From contig NZ_CP072377.1 in NCBI RefSeq assembly GCF_018128225.1, positions 62,001 to 126,000 on the forward strand: a stretch of DNA of 64,000 nt, in the 5' to 3' direction. This DNA is from Leptotrichia sp. oral taxon 218 (lineage in GTDB: Bacteria; Fusobacteriota; Fusobacteriia; Fusobacteriales; Leptotrichiaceae). The notes below the pieces were generated by a model that saw only the letters and a list, made by a program, of their open reading frames with translations, did not search any database and was not told the origin of the DNA. Positions 30,702 to 40,170 of the stretch are shown piece after piece. How positions within the stretch are numbered: the stretch's first letter is position 1; each line of letters opens with the position of its first letter. The translations under genes were made by a program, and so were the position numbers.

Positions 30702-30819
30702 CACACTTCCTCCTTTTACTTTAAAAGAAATTAATTTTTTATTTATTTTTTTATATTTTGTGTAAATTTATCTGAATAAATTAATTGTATGTAAAAAATT
30801 AGACTCCCTAATCATTCCT

Positions 30820-30848
30820 ATTATATCTTGATTTTTTTTAAAAGTCAA
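30820..30848 (-). promoter_or_regulatory. promoter of the autotransporter gene
   Basis: Minus strand: -35 TTGACT (30848-30843), 17-base spacer, -10 TATAAT (30825-30820). Confidence 0.7.
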
Positions 30849-30875
30849 TAAAATTAAAATAGTTTTAACAAAAAG

Positions 30876-32259
30876 ATAGCAAGAAGTCGTAGGCTTTCTA
30901 CAAGTGGGAGATGAATTGCTTTTTTTATTGAAAAAAGGATACATCCATGATATAATTTTTGTATAAAATATCGAAGAGAAGTTATAAATAATAAAATTTC
31001 TAAAGAAATAATTAAAAATAATATTCAAAATCAAAGGGAGGTGTAATTTTATGAAATATAATTTAGCATTCAAATACAGAATTTATCCAAATAAAGAGCA
31101 GGAATTATTGATAAATAAGACTTTTGGATGTGTTCGTTTTGTTTACAATACGATTTTGTATATTGCTAATAAAATTTATGAAGAAACTGGGAAAAATAAA
31201 ATAATTACACCTGCCAGTTTGAAGAGTGAAAATAAATTTCTAAAAGAAGTGGACAGTCTAGCACTTTCAAATGCTCAATTGAATGTAAAACGATCGTTTA
31301 CAAATTTCTTTCAGAAGAGGGCAAAATTTCCAAGGTTCAAATCTAAAAAGAATAATGTTAAAAGTTACACGACAAATTGTGTGAATAATTCAATACGAAT
31401 AGAGGAAAACAAATATTTGGTTTTGCCAAAATTGAAAAAAGTTAAATTGAAATATCATAGAAAAATACCGAAGGATTACAAGATAAAGTCAGTAACATTG
31501 ACAAACAGTAATGGAAATTACTATGTTTCTGTTTTGACAGAATTTGAAAAAGAAATTCAAAAAATGCCAAGTAATGATAAAGTAATTGGACTTGATTTTT
31601 CAATGTCTGAATTATTTGTCAGTTCTGAAAACCAAAGAGCTGATTATCCAAAATATTTTAGGATGTTGGAAGAAGAATTGAAAAAATTACAGAAATCATT
31701 ATCGAGAAAAGTGAAGTTTTCTAAAAATTGGTATAAGCAAAAAGCGAAAATATCAAAATTGCATGAGTATATTAAAAATTGTCGAAGAGATTTTTTGCAT
31801 AAATTATCGAAAAAATTGTCTGAAGAATACAATGCTGTGGTTGTTGAGGATTTGAATATGAAGGGGATGAGTCAGGCATTAAATTTTGGGAAAAGTGTAG
31901 GAGATAATGGATGGGGAATGTTTTTGAGGATGGTTGAGTATAAACTGATGTTTTTAGGGAAACAATTTTTGAAGATAGATAAATGGTTTCCGTCGTCGAA
32001 AACTTGTAGTAAATGTGGAAATATTAAAGAGAAACTGAAATTATCAGAAAGAAGTTATAGATGTGAGTGTTGTGGGATTGAAATTGATAGAGATTACAAT
32101 GCGGCACTGAATATAAGAGATGTTGGAAAAGAAATGTTGAAATATTAGGAAATAAAAAAACAGGGCAGGGACTGTCCGAAGAGCTTGGTAAATATATTTG
32201 GCTAACAAAAGCAGATACTTCCCAAGAAGCTCCCGCTTCTAAAAGCGGGAGTAGTTCAC
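30876..32259 (+). mobile_element. IS605-type tnpB-only element inserted at the 3' end of a thioredoxin-like gene
   Basis: The left end lies near 30876-30925, with a palindromic GTCGTAGGCTTTCTAC and GGGAGATGAATTGC, followed by a single tnpB. The right end is a strong hairpin, CCCGCTT / AAGCGGG, closing with GTAGTTCAC at 32251-32259, a form typical of IS200/IS605 right ends. No tnpA is present. The left boundary is uncertain. The element lies antisense to the thioredoxin-like gene, whose reading frame continues into the right-end hairpin. Confidence 0.75.
31051..32148 (+). CDS. tnpB: TnpB-type RNA-guided nuclease (IS605 OrfB family)
   Basis: 365 residues with the canonical TnpB order: N-terminal helix-turn-helix-like KYRIYPNKEQELLINKTFG, the wedge region, RuvC Asp in GLDFSMSELF near 178, RuvC Glu in VVVEDLNMKGMS near 268, the zinc ribbon CSKCGN...CECCG near 325-345, and the final Asp in DRDYNAALNI. 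All catalytic residues are intact. GGGAGGTG precedes ATG 31051. The family differs from the IStron TnpB, which has no zinc ribbon. Confidence 0.93.
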   Translation: MKYNLAFKYRIYPNKEQELLINKTFGCVRFVYNTILYIANKIYEETGKNKIITPASLKSENKFLKEVDSLALSNAQLNVKRSFTNFFQKRAKFPRFKSKKNNVKSYTTNCVNNSIRIEENKYLVLPKLKKVKLKYHRKIPKDYKIKSVTLTNSNGNYYVSVLTEFEKEIQKMPSNDKVIGLDFSMSELFVSSENQRADYPKYFRMLEEELKKLQKSLSRKVKFSKNWYKQKAKISKLHEYIKNCRRDFLHKLSKKLSEEYNAVVVEDLNMKGMSQALNFGKSVGDNGWGMFLRMVEYKLMFLGKQFLKIDKWFPSSKTCSKCGNIKEKLKLSERSYRCECCGIEIDRDYNAALNIRDVGKEMLKY

Positions 32260-32275
32260 TTCCTTAAAATCAATA
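32100..32275 (+). ncRNA. putative omega-RNA scaffold and guide of the tnpB element
   Basis: In tnpB elements the guide RNA overlaps the 3' end of the ORF and the right-end hairpin, and its guide is the adjacent host sequence. The segment after the stop is GC-richer than its surroundings and ends in the hairpin at 32234-32250. The guide would start at 32260, within thioredoxin-like coding sequence. Extent is inferred; no 5' end is visible. Confidence 0.45.
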
Positions 32276-32538
32276 ATTTTAGCCTGTCTATGTATCTCCC
32301 TGCCTTCATAAAATAAAATAACTACTGGAACTGAAAATAAACTTAACTGTCCAACAGCTTCAGGAATTTCAGGGGCTTCAATATGATAGGATGGAAAATT
32401 TTTTTCATTTGCAATTTTTTCAACTTTTGGCATATCAGCATGACAGATACTGCAGTTATTCATTGAAACATATAATAAGAAATACTTTTCCTCTTTTATT
32501 TTATTCAGTATTTCCTCATAGTTTCCAAGTCTTTTCAT
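32239..32538 (-). CDS. thioredoxin-like protein, C-terminus replaced by transposon sequence
   Basis: A thioredoxin-fold protein with the redox motif CSIC near residue 31 and the cis-Pro in SVPVVILFYEG near 70. The last residues before the stop (NYSRF) are read from the right end of the IS605-type element, and TAG 32241-32239 lies in its hairpin. The original gene probably ended several residues later. The fold core is complete, so the protein may still work. ATG 32538 follows AAGGAGAAA. It lies 15 bases after the 2H phosphoesterase gene, likely in one operon. Confidence 0.75.
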   Translation of the reverse strand: MKRLGNYEEILNKIKEEKYFLLYVSMNNCSICHADMPKVEKIANEKNFPSYHIEAPEIPEAVGQLSLFSVPVVILFYEGREIHRQAKIIDFKEVNYSRF

Positions 32539-32553
32539 ACAATTTCTCCTTTT

Positions 32554-33207
32554 CTATTTTTTAAATTTTACTGAATAAATTATATTTTTAGCTTGTCCCA
32601 AATCATCTACTTGAGCAATTCCAATACCAATGACTTTAGATTTAAAAGGATTGAAGTCGTATTTTGATGTAAATGCGTCTATTTTGGATGGATCTTCTGG
32701 AGTAAGTAAAGTTATGTGGGGATCAAAACTTGTAAATACGTTTGGAGAGCCGTACAAATTGAAAGATTTTACTTTTTCAGGAATAGATTTTGCCCAGTCG
32801 GGAACTTGTGCGTCCTTTGCACGATATTTGTTTAAGCTAACTGTTATTTCATCTGCAAGCTGCTGTATAGCTTCATTGTTTTGAGCATCAAGCATAAACC
32901 AGTTTCCGCCAGTTTTTCTTAATCTGTAAAATTCTATATCAAAAGGCTTTGTCTGATTTGCGATTTTATTGACAGTATTCTTTATTGTTTTTAATGCTTC
33001 AGGTTTGTATTCTGTAAGATAAAGTGTCAGATGGACTGCATATCCTTTTGAATAAAGGCTTTCAATTCCTGCCTCTTTAAGTCCCTTTGAGATATTTTCC
33101 ACATTTCTGGTTGCATTATTATCCATAATTACAAAAACGTTGTAATTTACATTGGAAAAAGCGTTCAGGCAAAACATTAAAAAAATTGAAAAAAATATCT
33201 TTTTCAT
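32554..33207 (-). CDS. exported 2H-phosphoesterase (2'-5' RNA ligase-like)
   Basis: A 217-residue protein with a signal peptide (MKKIFFSIFLMFCLNAFS) and a 2H fold. Both HxT motifs are intact: VHLTLYL near residue 62 and PHITLL near 168. Such enzymes cleave 2'-5' or cyclic phosphodiester bonds; export to the periplasm is unusual. Its paralogue at 24964-25809 has lost both motifs. AGGAGG precedes ATG 33207. The substrate is not predictable; a role in using or degrading extracellular RNA fragments or cyclic nucleotides would be inference. Confidence 0.75.
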   Translation of the reverse strand: MKKIFFSIFLMFCLNAFSNVNYNVFVIMDNNATRNVENISKGLKEAGIESLYSKGYAVHLTLYLTEYKPEALKTIKNTVNKIANQTKPFDIEFYRLRKTGGNWFMLDAQNNEAIQQLADEITVSLNKYRAKDAQVPDWAKSIPEKVKSFNLYGSPNVFTSFDPHITLLTPEDPSKIDAFTSKYDFNPFKSKVIGIGIAQVDDLGQAKNIIYSVKFKK

Positions 33208-33251
33208 AATAAAACCTCCTAAATTTTTTGTTTTAGATTACTTTTGCTACA

Positions 33252-33279
33252 ATTATACCTTGAAATATTTTAAAAACAA
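33252..33279 (-). promoter_or_regulatory. promoter of the exported 2H phosphoesterase
   Basis: Minus strand: -35 TTGTTT (33279-33274), 16-base spacer, -10 TATAAT (33257-33252), matching the arrangement before the degenerate paralogue. Confidence 0.6.
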
Positions 33280-33330
33280 GGTTTAAAAAGTATTCCACAT
33301 TTAATTTAGCTGTTTTTCCGCACATTTACT

Positions 33331-34038
33331 TTATTTACTTGTAAGATTATCCAAAAATTCATAAAGAAGATTATTCATCTCATTATAATCGTTATTGCGG
33401 ATTGTTTGAGGTGATTGTACAAATGGTAAAGTTTGGCTTTTCTTTTCAAGATCTTTATCTGAATCAATTAATAATTCTGCCACTTTTTTTGTAAATTCAG
33501 GATGGCATTGAAAGCCGTAGTGCTTTTCGCTATATTTTATAATTTGTCGTGGACATCCTTTGCTTTTTGCTAAAATTTTTGCTGTATCAGGAAGTCCTGG
33601 CATATCGCTGTGCCAATGTCCTGTTATCGCTTGTTTTCCAAAATGCTTAATATTTTTATCTTCTAGTCCATCTTCAGTTAATTCAATCGGAAAATTTCCA
33701 ATTTCGCAAGAAGGACTTTTTTCTGTAGTTCCACCGTAGGCTTCTCCTAGAAGCTGAGCTCCAAGACATGCTCCAACTATGTATTTATCAGCTTTTATAG
33801 CTTTCTTAATCAAATCAATTTCAGCTTTTGGGTCAAAATAAGGAAACTCGCTATTATCTCCAATTGGACTTTGAGGACCTCCCATTACTATTAAAAAATC
33901 AAATGAATCCACATTTTCAGGTAACTTTTCATCTTGATAGACTTTTGTCATTGTGACATCGTGTCCAGAAAGTGCTGCCCAGGCAAGATAAGCTCCTGGA
34001 ACTTCAAATGTTTCGTGTAATATAAAGTGTATTTTCAT
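33331..34038 (-). CDS. class I glutamine amidotransferase-like protein
   Basis: A free-standing GATase1 domain of 235 residues, like the GMP-synthase-type amidotransferases of unknown acceptor. The oxyanion MGGPQSP lies near residue 53, the nucleophile Cys is in GACLGAQLLG near 93, and the catalytic His and Glu are in FQCHPEF near 173. No synthetase partner is adjacent, so it may act as a glutaminase or gamma-glutamyl hydrolase-like enzyme. ATG 34038 follows AGGAGTAC; a GTG three bases earlier is an alternative. Confidence 0.85.
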   Translation of the reverse strand: MKIHFILHETFEVPGAYLAWAALSGHDVTMTKVYQDEKLPENVDSFDFLIVMGGPQSPIGDNSEFPYFDPKAEIDLIKKAIKADKYIVGACLGAQLLGEAYGGTTEKSPSCEIGNFPIELTEDGLEDKNIKHFGKQAITGHWHSDMPGLPDTAKILAKSKGCPRQIIKYSEKHYGFQCHPEFTKKVAELLIDSDKDLEKKSQTLPFVQSPQTIRNNDYNEMNNLLYEFLDNLTSK

Positions 34039-34224
34039 CACTGTACTCCTTTAAGTTTTAGATTTCTAGTAAAATCACTTTAAAACTAACTTTTTTGAAT
34101 TTTGCTAATATTTAAGTTTAATATTAAAGAGATTAGATGTATTATATAATTTTTATGAAAAAAATTCAAGAAAAGGATTTAAATCAATATTTTCTCAAAC
34201 CGTTATACTGAAAAACATTTTTTG

Positions 34225-34253
34225 TTGAAAATATTAAAAAAACTGTATATAAT
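34225..34253 (+). promoter_or_regulatory. promoter of the ArsR-type regulator
   Basis: -35 TTGAAA (34225-34230), 17-base spacer, -10 TATAAT (34248-34253), 27 bases before the ATG. Confidence 0.6.
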
Positions 34254-34280
34254 ATTATAAAGAATTAACAAGGAGTAAAT

Positions 34281-34652
34281 ATGAAAAAAAGAAAAGAAGA
34301 AATTCCAGTTTGTGACTCAAAAACTATTCACAACGAAACTATACAAAGAGTAAAAAAAAATTTTCAAAAAGAAGAAATAATAATTGATACCGCAGAGTTT
34401 TTCAAAGTCTTAGGAGATGCCACAAGAATGAAAATATTAAGTGCGCTATTTCAAGAAGAGATGTGCGTATGTGACATCGCAAATTTACTAAACATGACGC
34501 AGTCCGCAATTTCACATCAGCTGCGAGTTCTAAAACAGACAAGGCTTGTAAAATACAGAAAAGAAGGAAAAGTAGTGTACTATTCTCTGGAAGACGAACA
34601 TGTAAAGCATATTGTTGACGAAGCAATTTCACATATTTCAGAAAAAAAATAA
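34281..34652 (+). CDS. ArsR/SmtB-family metal-sensing transcriptional repressor
   Basis: A winged-helix metalloregulator of 123 residues. The DNA-binding region (NLLNMTQSAISHQLRVLKQ) is typical. The alpha-3 motif EMCVCDI has the Cys-x-Cys of thiol-binding sensors, and the alpha-5 helix DEHVKHIVDEAISH carries Asp/His/Glu/His spacing of zinc-type sites, so both sites may exist, as in CadC. A second Cys is at the N-terminus (IPVCDS). Metal and target cannot be fixed. tpx follows 62 bases downstream. Confidence 0.88.
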   Translation: MKKRKEEIPVCDSKTIHNETIQRVKKNFQKEEIIIDTAEFFKVLGDATRMKILSALFQEEMCVCDIANLLNMTQSAISHQLRVLKQTRLVKYRKEGKVVYYSLEDEHVKHIVDEAISHISEKK

Positions 34653-34714
34653 ACTTGAAATCATTTTAAATATGTGCTAATATTAATTATAAAAAAAGAA
34701 AGGAAATAAAAAAT

Positions 34715-35230
34715 ATGACAGAATACAAAAATAAAGTTACATTTTTAAAAAATCCAGTTACATTGGTTGGAAATGAAGTAAAAGTAGGAGATATTGCACC
34801 TGACTTTACTGTTTTATCTCCAGATTTAAAAGAAGTGAAATTAAGCGACTACCGTGGAAAAGTTGTTGTAATTGCAGTATTTCCATCAGTTGATACGGGA
34901 GTTTGCGCATTACAATTGACAAGATTTAACAAGGAAGCTACTAATTTTAGTGATGATGTGCAATTACTTTCTATCTCAGTTGACTTGCCTTTTGCGCTTG
35001 GAAGATATTGCGCTGACAAAGGCATTAAAAACGCTCTAACTACTTCGGACCACAGAGATTTAGATTTTGGTCACAAATATGGATTTGTAATAAAAGAATT
35101 GCGATTACTTGCAAGAGGTGTTGTTATTGTTGATAAAGATGGAATTATCAAATATGTTGAATATGTTCCTGAAATTAGTGAACATCCAAACTATGAAAAA
35201 GCTCTTGAAATAATAAAAGAATTAGTTTAA
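34715..35230 (+). CDS. tpx: thiol peroxidase (Tpx, 2-Cys peroxiredoxin)
   Basis: Tpx reduces hydrogen peroxide and lipid hydroperoxides using thioredoxin-linked electrons. The 171-residue protein has the peroxidatic Cys in PSVDTGVCALQ near residue 63 (usual family form has Pro before Val) and a resolving Cys in RYCADKG near 97. GAAAGGAAA precedes ATG 34715. It lies downstream of the metal sensor, so coregulation is possible. A terminator hairpin follows. Confidence 0.93.
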   Translation: MTEYKNKVTFLKNPVTLVGNEVKVGDIAPDFTVLSPDLKEVKLSDYRGKVVVIAVFPSVDTGVCALQLTRFNKEATNFSDDVQLLSISVDLPFALGRYCADKGIKNALTTSDHRDLDFGHKYGFVIKELRLLARGVVIVDKDGIIKYVEYVPEISEHPNYEKALEIIKELV

Positions 35231-35250
35231 AAAATTTAAATTTTAAATAT

Positions 35251-35298
35251 AAATACCTCCTTTTTGTGATAAAAAAGAAGGTATTTTTTTTTTTTTGT
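35251..35298 (+). terminator. terminator of tpx
   Basis: Hairpin AAATACCTCCTTTTT / AAAAAAGAAGGTATTT plus a long T-run. Confidence 0.78.
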
Positions 35299-35324
35299 AA
35301 ATTAATTTTTAAAATTTTTGTAAT

Positions 35325-35355
35325 AAAAAAATGTTTCCCTAAAAGGGAAACATTT
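35325..35355 (-). terminator. terminator of the FadA-like pair
   Basis: Minus strand: AAAATGTTTCCC / GGGAAACATTTT hairpin ending in a T-run, just after the second adhesin gene. Confidence 0.82.
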
Positions 35356-35360
35356 TAAAA

Positions 35361-35759
35361 CTATCTTAATGATTTTAATAATTCAAAATTTTCGATAATT
35401 TTTTGTTGATTAGCGATTTCTTTGTCTAATTGGTTGCTTAAAGCTCTATATTCAGCTGCTTTTTCTTTAAATTCTTTTCCGAAAATACTTGTTTGAGCTG
35501 AAGCTTCAATTGTGCTAATTCTTTCGTTAATTGTATTTTGAATTTTTTGGTATTCTTCTAATTTTTGTTGTGCTGCATTTGCTTTAGCTTCTTCTTGAGC
35601 AAATTTTTGATCTTCCATATTTTGTAAGTTGCTCAATTGTTTTTCTAAGTTGCTTAAGCTGCTTTCAATTGAGTTTGTAGTACCTTTTTTAACAGTTGCA
35701 CCAAATGACATACTACTAATTGCTAATACTCCTAATAAAATTGCTAATTTTTTTTTCAT
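35361..35759 (-). CDS. FadA-like adhesin, second copy
   Basis: A 132-residue exported protein with a signal peptide (ends near SMSFGA) and an almost wholly helical mature chain, resembling FadA of Fusobacterium nucleatum. FadA forms antiparallel helical hairpins that polymerise into filaments and bind host cells. The pattern EDQKFAQEEAKANAAQQKLEE and the C-terminal NQQKIIENFELLKSL fit the family. It lies 1 base after the first copy, with a GGAGAAGAAT site at the preceding gene's end. Binding partners are inferred. Confidence 0.75.
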   Translation of the reverse strand: MKKKLAILLGVLAISSMSFGATVKKGTTNSIESSLSNLEKQLSNLQNMEDQKFAQEEAKANAAQQKLEEYQKIQNTINERISTIEASAQTSIFGKEFKEKAAEYRALSNQLDKEIANQQKIIENFELLKSLR

Positions 35760-35760
35760 A

Positions 35761-36201
35761 TTATTCTTCTCCTTTTAATTGTTCTAATGCTTGATAATTT
35801 TCAACTACATTTGATAATCTTTTGATTTCAGAATCTAATGCTTTAACAACATTTCTATATTCTTTTACGATTCCAGCATATTGTTCTTTAAACATTTTAG
35901 AATTTGCTGCATTTTCAATTTTTGAGATTTTATCTTCAATTTGAGCTTTCAATGCTTGTTTTTCTTCAAGTTGTTTAGCTGCATTTTCTGCGTTAGCTTT
36001 AATTTTTCCAAATTCTTGATTTTCCATATCTACTAATCTTGCATATTCAGCTTCTAATTGATTAAATCTACCAACTACTGATTGTGCTTGTGTTGTTTTT
36101 GTTACTGCTGCTTTTTTTCCAGGTTTTGTTTTTGCAGTTTGCGCATTAGCAGAAAATGACATCATACTTAAAACTACAAACAAAATTCCAACTTTTTTCA
36201 T
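35761..36201 (-). CDS. FadA-like adhesin, first copy
   Basis: A 146-residue paralogue of the gene downstream, with a signal peptide ending FSANA, a basic Lys-rich segment (residues 24-38), then the FadA helical region: LEAEYARLVDMENQEF, SKMFKEQYAGI and NVVENYQALEQL. Match to FadA is clear in heptad layout and end motif, though identity is from memory. AGGAGGC precedes ATG 36201. The two genes form a transcription unit with the terminator at 35325-35355. Confidence 0.78.
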   Translation of the reverse strand: MKKVGILFVVLSMMSFSANAQTAKTKPGKKAAVTKTTQAQSVVGRFNQLEAEYARLVDMENQEFGKIKANAENAAKQLEEKQALKAQIEDKISKIENAANSKMFKEQYAGIVKEYRNVVKALDSEIKRLSNVVENYQALEQLKGEE

Positions 36202-36447
36202 TTTTGCCTCCTAAAAAATTTTTCTTTATTTTCTATTATTATATATTATTTCTCAATTAATGTCAATTTTTATTTAAAAAAAATAATTTAACTAAGTTTG
36301 AACTACCTTCTCTTTTTTTTTAAAAAGAAAAACTTTTGAAAATACTTACTTTTTTAAGTCAATATTTCTGTCAAATTTTTGAGTAGTCCCAAACTTAGTT
36401 TGTAAGAAATTATATTAATTATTTTTTATTAATTTTATAAATTGCAA

Positions 36448-37764
<1,317 letters not shown>

Positions 37765-37802
37765 TTACCTCCATATATTTTATTGTTTAACTTTCCAAAC
37801 TT

Positions 37803-37831
37803 ATTATACCATATTGTTCACTTATTTTCAA
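37803..37831 (-). promoter_or_regulatory. promoter of eno
   Basis: Minus strand: -35 TTGAAA (37831-37826), 17-base spacer, -10 TATAAT (37808-37803). Confidence 0.7.
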
Positions 37832-37856
37832 AAAAAATTTTTAATTATTTAATATT

Positions 37857-37900
37857 TAAAAAAAAACTATCTTAAAAAGTGTATCCTTTAAGATAGTTCT
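37857..37900 (-). terminator. terminator of ptsH
   Basis: Minus strand: AACTATCTTAAA / TTTAAGATAGTT hairpin followed by a T-run, between ptsH and the eno promoter. Confidence 0.78.
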
Positions 37901-37925
37901 TAATAATCATGTAAAACATTACCGA

Positions 37926-38186
37926 TTAATCTCTAATAGTTGCTAATAATTCTCCTAAAACTTCAACTGCTTGATCAGCATCAGGACCTTCTGCGTAAAC
38001 AGTAACTTCAGAACCATTTTTAATTCCAATAGATAATAATTTTAATAATGATTTTCCGTTAACTTTTTTCCCGTCGTGTTCTACTTGAACTGAACTTTCA
38101 AATTCTTTTGCTTTTGCAACAAATACACCACCTGGTCTTGTATGTAGTCCTGTAGGGTTTGTCATAGTAACTGTTTTACTTGCCAT
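37926..38186 (-). CDS. ptsH: phosphocarrier protein HPr
   Basis: The general phosphocarrier of the sugar phosphotransferase system. The 86-residue protein has the active-site His in TGLHTRPGG (His 15) and the regulatory Ser in KKVNGKSLLKLLS near 46, the site phosphorylated by HPr kinase in Firmicutes; presence of that kinase is unknown here. AGGAGGAAT precedes ATG 38186. It stands alone, with promoter and terminator, and no ptsI adjacent. Confidence 0.96.
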   Translation of the reverse strand: MASKTVTMTNPTGLHTRPGGVFVAKAKEFESSVQVEHDGKKVNGKSLLKLLSIGIKNGSEVTVYAEGPDADQAVEVLGELLATIRD

Positions 38187-38222
38187 TTATTTATTCCTCC
38201 TAATAATGTTATTCTTACTATA

Positions 38223-38251
38223 ATTTTACAACAGTTTTCTTCATTTGTCAA
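38223..38251 (-). promoter_or_regulatory. promoter of ptsH
   Basis: Minus strand: -35 TTGACA (38251-38246), 17-base spacer, -10 TAAAAT (38228-38223). Confidence 0.7.
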
Positions 38252-38403
38252 ATATAATATTGCTATATTTTAAAATTTTCAAATAAAAATTTTATTATTA
38301 ATTTAATTCTATTATTTACAGTGTATTTTATTTTAAATTTATATCTATATCTATTTGTTCTATTTTATTAAAAAAGAAATAAAAATTTTTATTAGATTAT
38401 AGA

Positions 38404-39330
38404 TTATATATTTCTCAAAATCACTTCTACAATATCTTTTGCTCTCAATTTATAATTATCAAGCATCGTTTCCCCGTCAGCACTTTGTCCAAATACATCT
38501 TGAATTCCGTGTTTGATGACTTTTGTTGGATAATTTTCTGATAAAAATTCTGACACAGCACTTCCAAGTCCTCCGATTACTGAATGTTCTTCACTTGTTA
38601 CGACAAATTTACATTCTTTCGCAGCTTTTAAGATTGTTTCTTCATCCAGCGGCTTGATTGTTGAAACATTGATTACTCTTGCTTTAATTCCTTGTTCTGC
38701 CAACTGTTTTGCAGCTTCAGTTGCTTCGTAAACCATTAATCCAGTTGCTAAAATTGCTACATCATTTCCTTCTGTAAGTGTTTTTGCTTTTCCAATTTCA
38801 AATTTGTAATTATCATCAAATAACACAGGGATATTTAATCTTCCTAATCTTATATAAACAGGCCCTTCATATTCTGCGGCTGCAAAAATCATTTGTTCAG
38901 TTTCCACTGCGTCTGCTGGACATAAAACTGTCATTCCTGGAACGACACGCATTAGAGCGATATCTTCTACTGATTGATGTGAAGCACCGTCCTCTCCTAA
39001 TGAAACTCCTGCATGAGTGGGACAAATTTTTACATTTAATTTAGGATAAGCCACGCTATTTCTAATTTGGTCGTATGCTCTTCCTGCTCCAAAAAGTGCG
39101 AATGTTGAAGCAAAAGGTATTTTTCCAGTTGTTGCAAGTCCAGCTGCAGTTCCTATCATATCAGCTTCTGCAATTCCTACATTTATGTGTCTATTTGGAA
39201 ACTCTTTTTTAAAAAATGCTGTCATTGTCGATTTTGACAAATCTGCCTCCAACACTACTACATTTTCATTTTCTTTTCCTAATTTTACCAAAGCTTCTCC
39301 ATAAGCCTGTCTAGTTGATTTTTTTTCCAT
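38404..39330 (-). CDS. transketolase, C-terminal half (pyrimidine-binding plus C-terminal domains)
   Basis: The second half of a split transketolase, 308 residues. It has the pyrimidine-binding domain with the family-typical SKSTMTAFFKKEFP and NVGIAEADMIG (catalytic Glu) near residue 54, CPTHAGVSLGEDGASHQS near 106, and the C-terminal domain from about 185. It works with the N-terminal half encoded next to it, transferring two-carbon units in the non-oxidative pentose phosphate pathway. The partner gene lies upstream by 12 bases and an AGGAGGGA site precedes the start. Confidence 0.9.
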   Translation of the reverse strand: MEKKSTRQAYGEALVKLGKENENVVVLEADLSKSTMTAFFKKEFPNRHINVGIAEADMIGTAAGLATTGKIPFASTFALFGAGRAYDQIRNSVAYPKLNVKICPTHAGVSLGEDGASHQSVEDIALMRVVPGMTVLCPADAVETEQMIFAAAEYEGPVYIRLGRLNIPVLFDDNYKFEIGKAKTLTEGNDVAILATGLMVYEATEAAKQLAEQGIKARVINVSTIKPLDEETILKAAKECKFVVTSEEHSVIGGLGSAVSEFLSENYPTKVIKHGIQDVFGQSADGETMLDNYKLRAKDIVEVILRNI

Positions 39331-39342
39331 TATTTATCCCTC

Positions 39343-40152
39343 CTATTTTAATTCTTCCATTGCTTGTTTGTATTCTTCGTCATTTGGAGCAGCTCCGTGG
39401 AATCCTGCGTTATTTTCCATAAATGAAACTCCTTTACCTTTTATGGTATTTGCAACAATTAAAGTTGGTTTTCCTTTTACAGTTTTAGCGCAATTCAATG
39501 CCTTAATAATTTGTTCGTAGTCGTGTCCGTCAATTTCAATTACATTCCAGTTAAATGCTTCAAATTTTGCTCCAACTGGTGCAACATTCATTACATCGGC
39601 TACATTTCCATCAATTTGTAAATTATTGTGGTCAACAATTGCAACTAAATTGTCCAATTTATAGTGAGCGGCTGTCATCGCAGCTTCCCAAATTTGACCT
39701 TCTTGCAATTCTCCATCTCCTAAAATAGTGTAAACTCTATAATCTTTTTTGTAAATTTTTGCGCTTAGTGCCATTCCGTTTGCAGCTGATAGACCTTGTC
39801 CTAATGAACCTGTAGACATTTCAACTCCTGGTAATTTTTTCATATCTGGATGTCCTTGAAGTGGTGATTGCCATCTTCTAAGAGTTGGGATTAATTCTTT
39901 ACTAGCATATCCTTTTTGAATTAATGCCGCATAAAGAGCAGGTGCAGCGTGTCCTTTACTTAAAACAAATCTATCTCTATCTTCCATTTTAGGATTTTTT
40001 GGATCAACATTCATTTCACTCCAATAAAGTACTGTTAAGATTTCCACAATTGAAAGAGAGCCACCTGGGTGTCCAGATTTTGCTCTATAAATCATTTCAA
40101 CAATGTCTTTTCTCAAATTTTTTGCTATTTCTTGAAATTCTTTAATTTCCAT
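39343..40152 (-). CDS. transketolase, N-terminal half (thiamine diphosphate-binding)
   Basis: The TPP-binding subunit of a split transketolase. Motifs: SGHPGGSLS near residue 23, [12 protein letters not shown] near 66, and the TPP motif [13 protein letters not shown]...NNLQIDG near 145-180. I chose ATG 40152 because GGAGG lies six bases before it; the ATG 40164 overlaps that site. It forms a unit with the C-terminal half downstream and the transporter upstream (18 bases), which suggests pentose or sugar uptake feeding the pathway. Confidence 0.9.
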   Translation of the reverse strand: MEIKEFQEIAKNLRKDIVEMIYRAKSGHPGGSLSIVEILTVLYWSEMNVDPKNPKMEDRDRFVLSKGHAAPALYAALIQKGYASKELIPTLRRWQSPLQGHPDMKKLPGVEMSTGSLGQGLSAANGMALSAKIYKKDYRVYTILGDGELQEGQIWEAAMTAAHYKLDNLVAIVDHNNLQIDGNVADVMNVAPVGAKFEAFNWNVIEIDGHDYEQIIKALNCAKTVKGKPTLIVANTIKGKGVSFMENNAGFHGAAPNDEEYKQAMEELK

Positions 40153-40170
40153 AAAAACCTCCATAATTTT

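Noticed and set aside
30144-30765. Long plus-strand ORFs opposite the autotransporter repeat region, with repeated WFNGVTRIL or GLMGLPGSC units
   Set aside because: They are mirror readings of the 27-bp tandem repeats; no ribosome binding site, and the minus-strand protein has a clear signal peptide and barrel.
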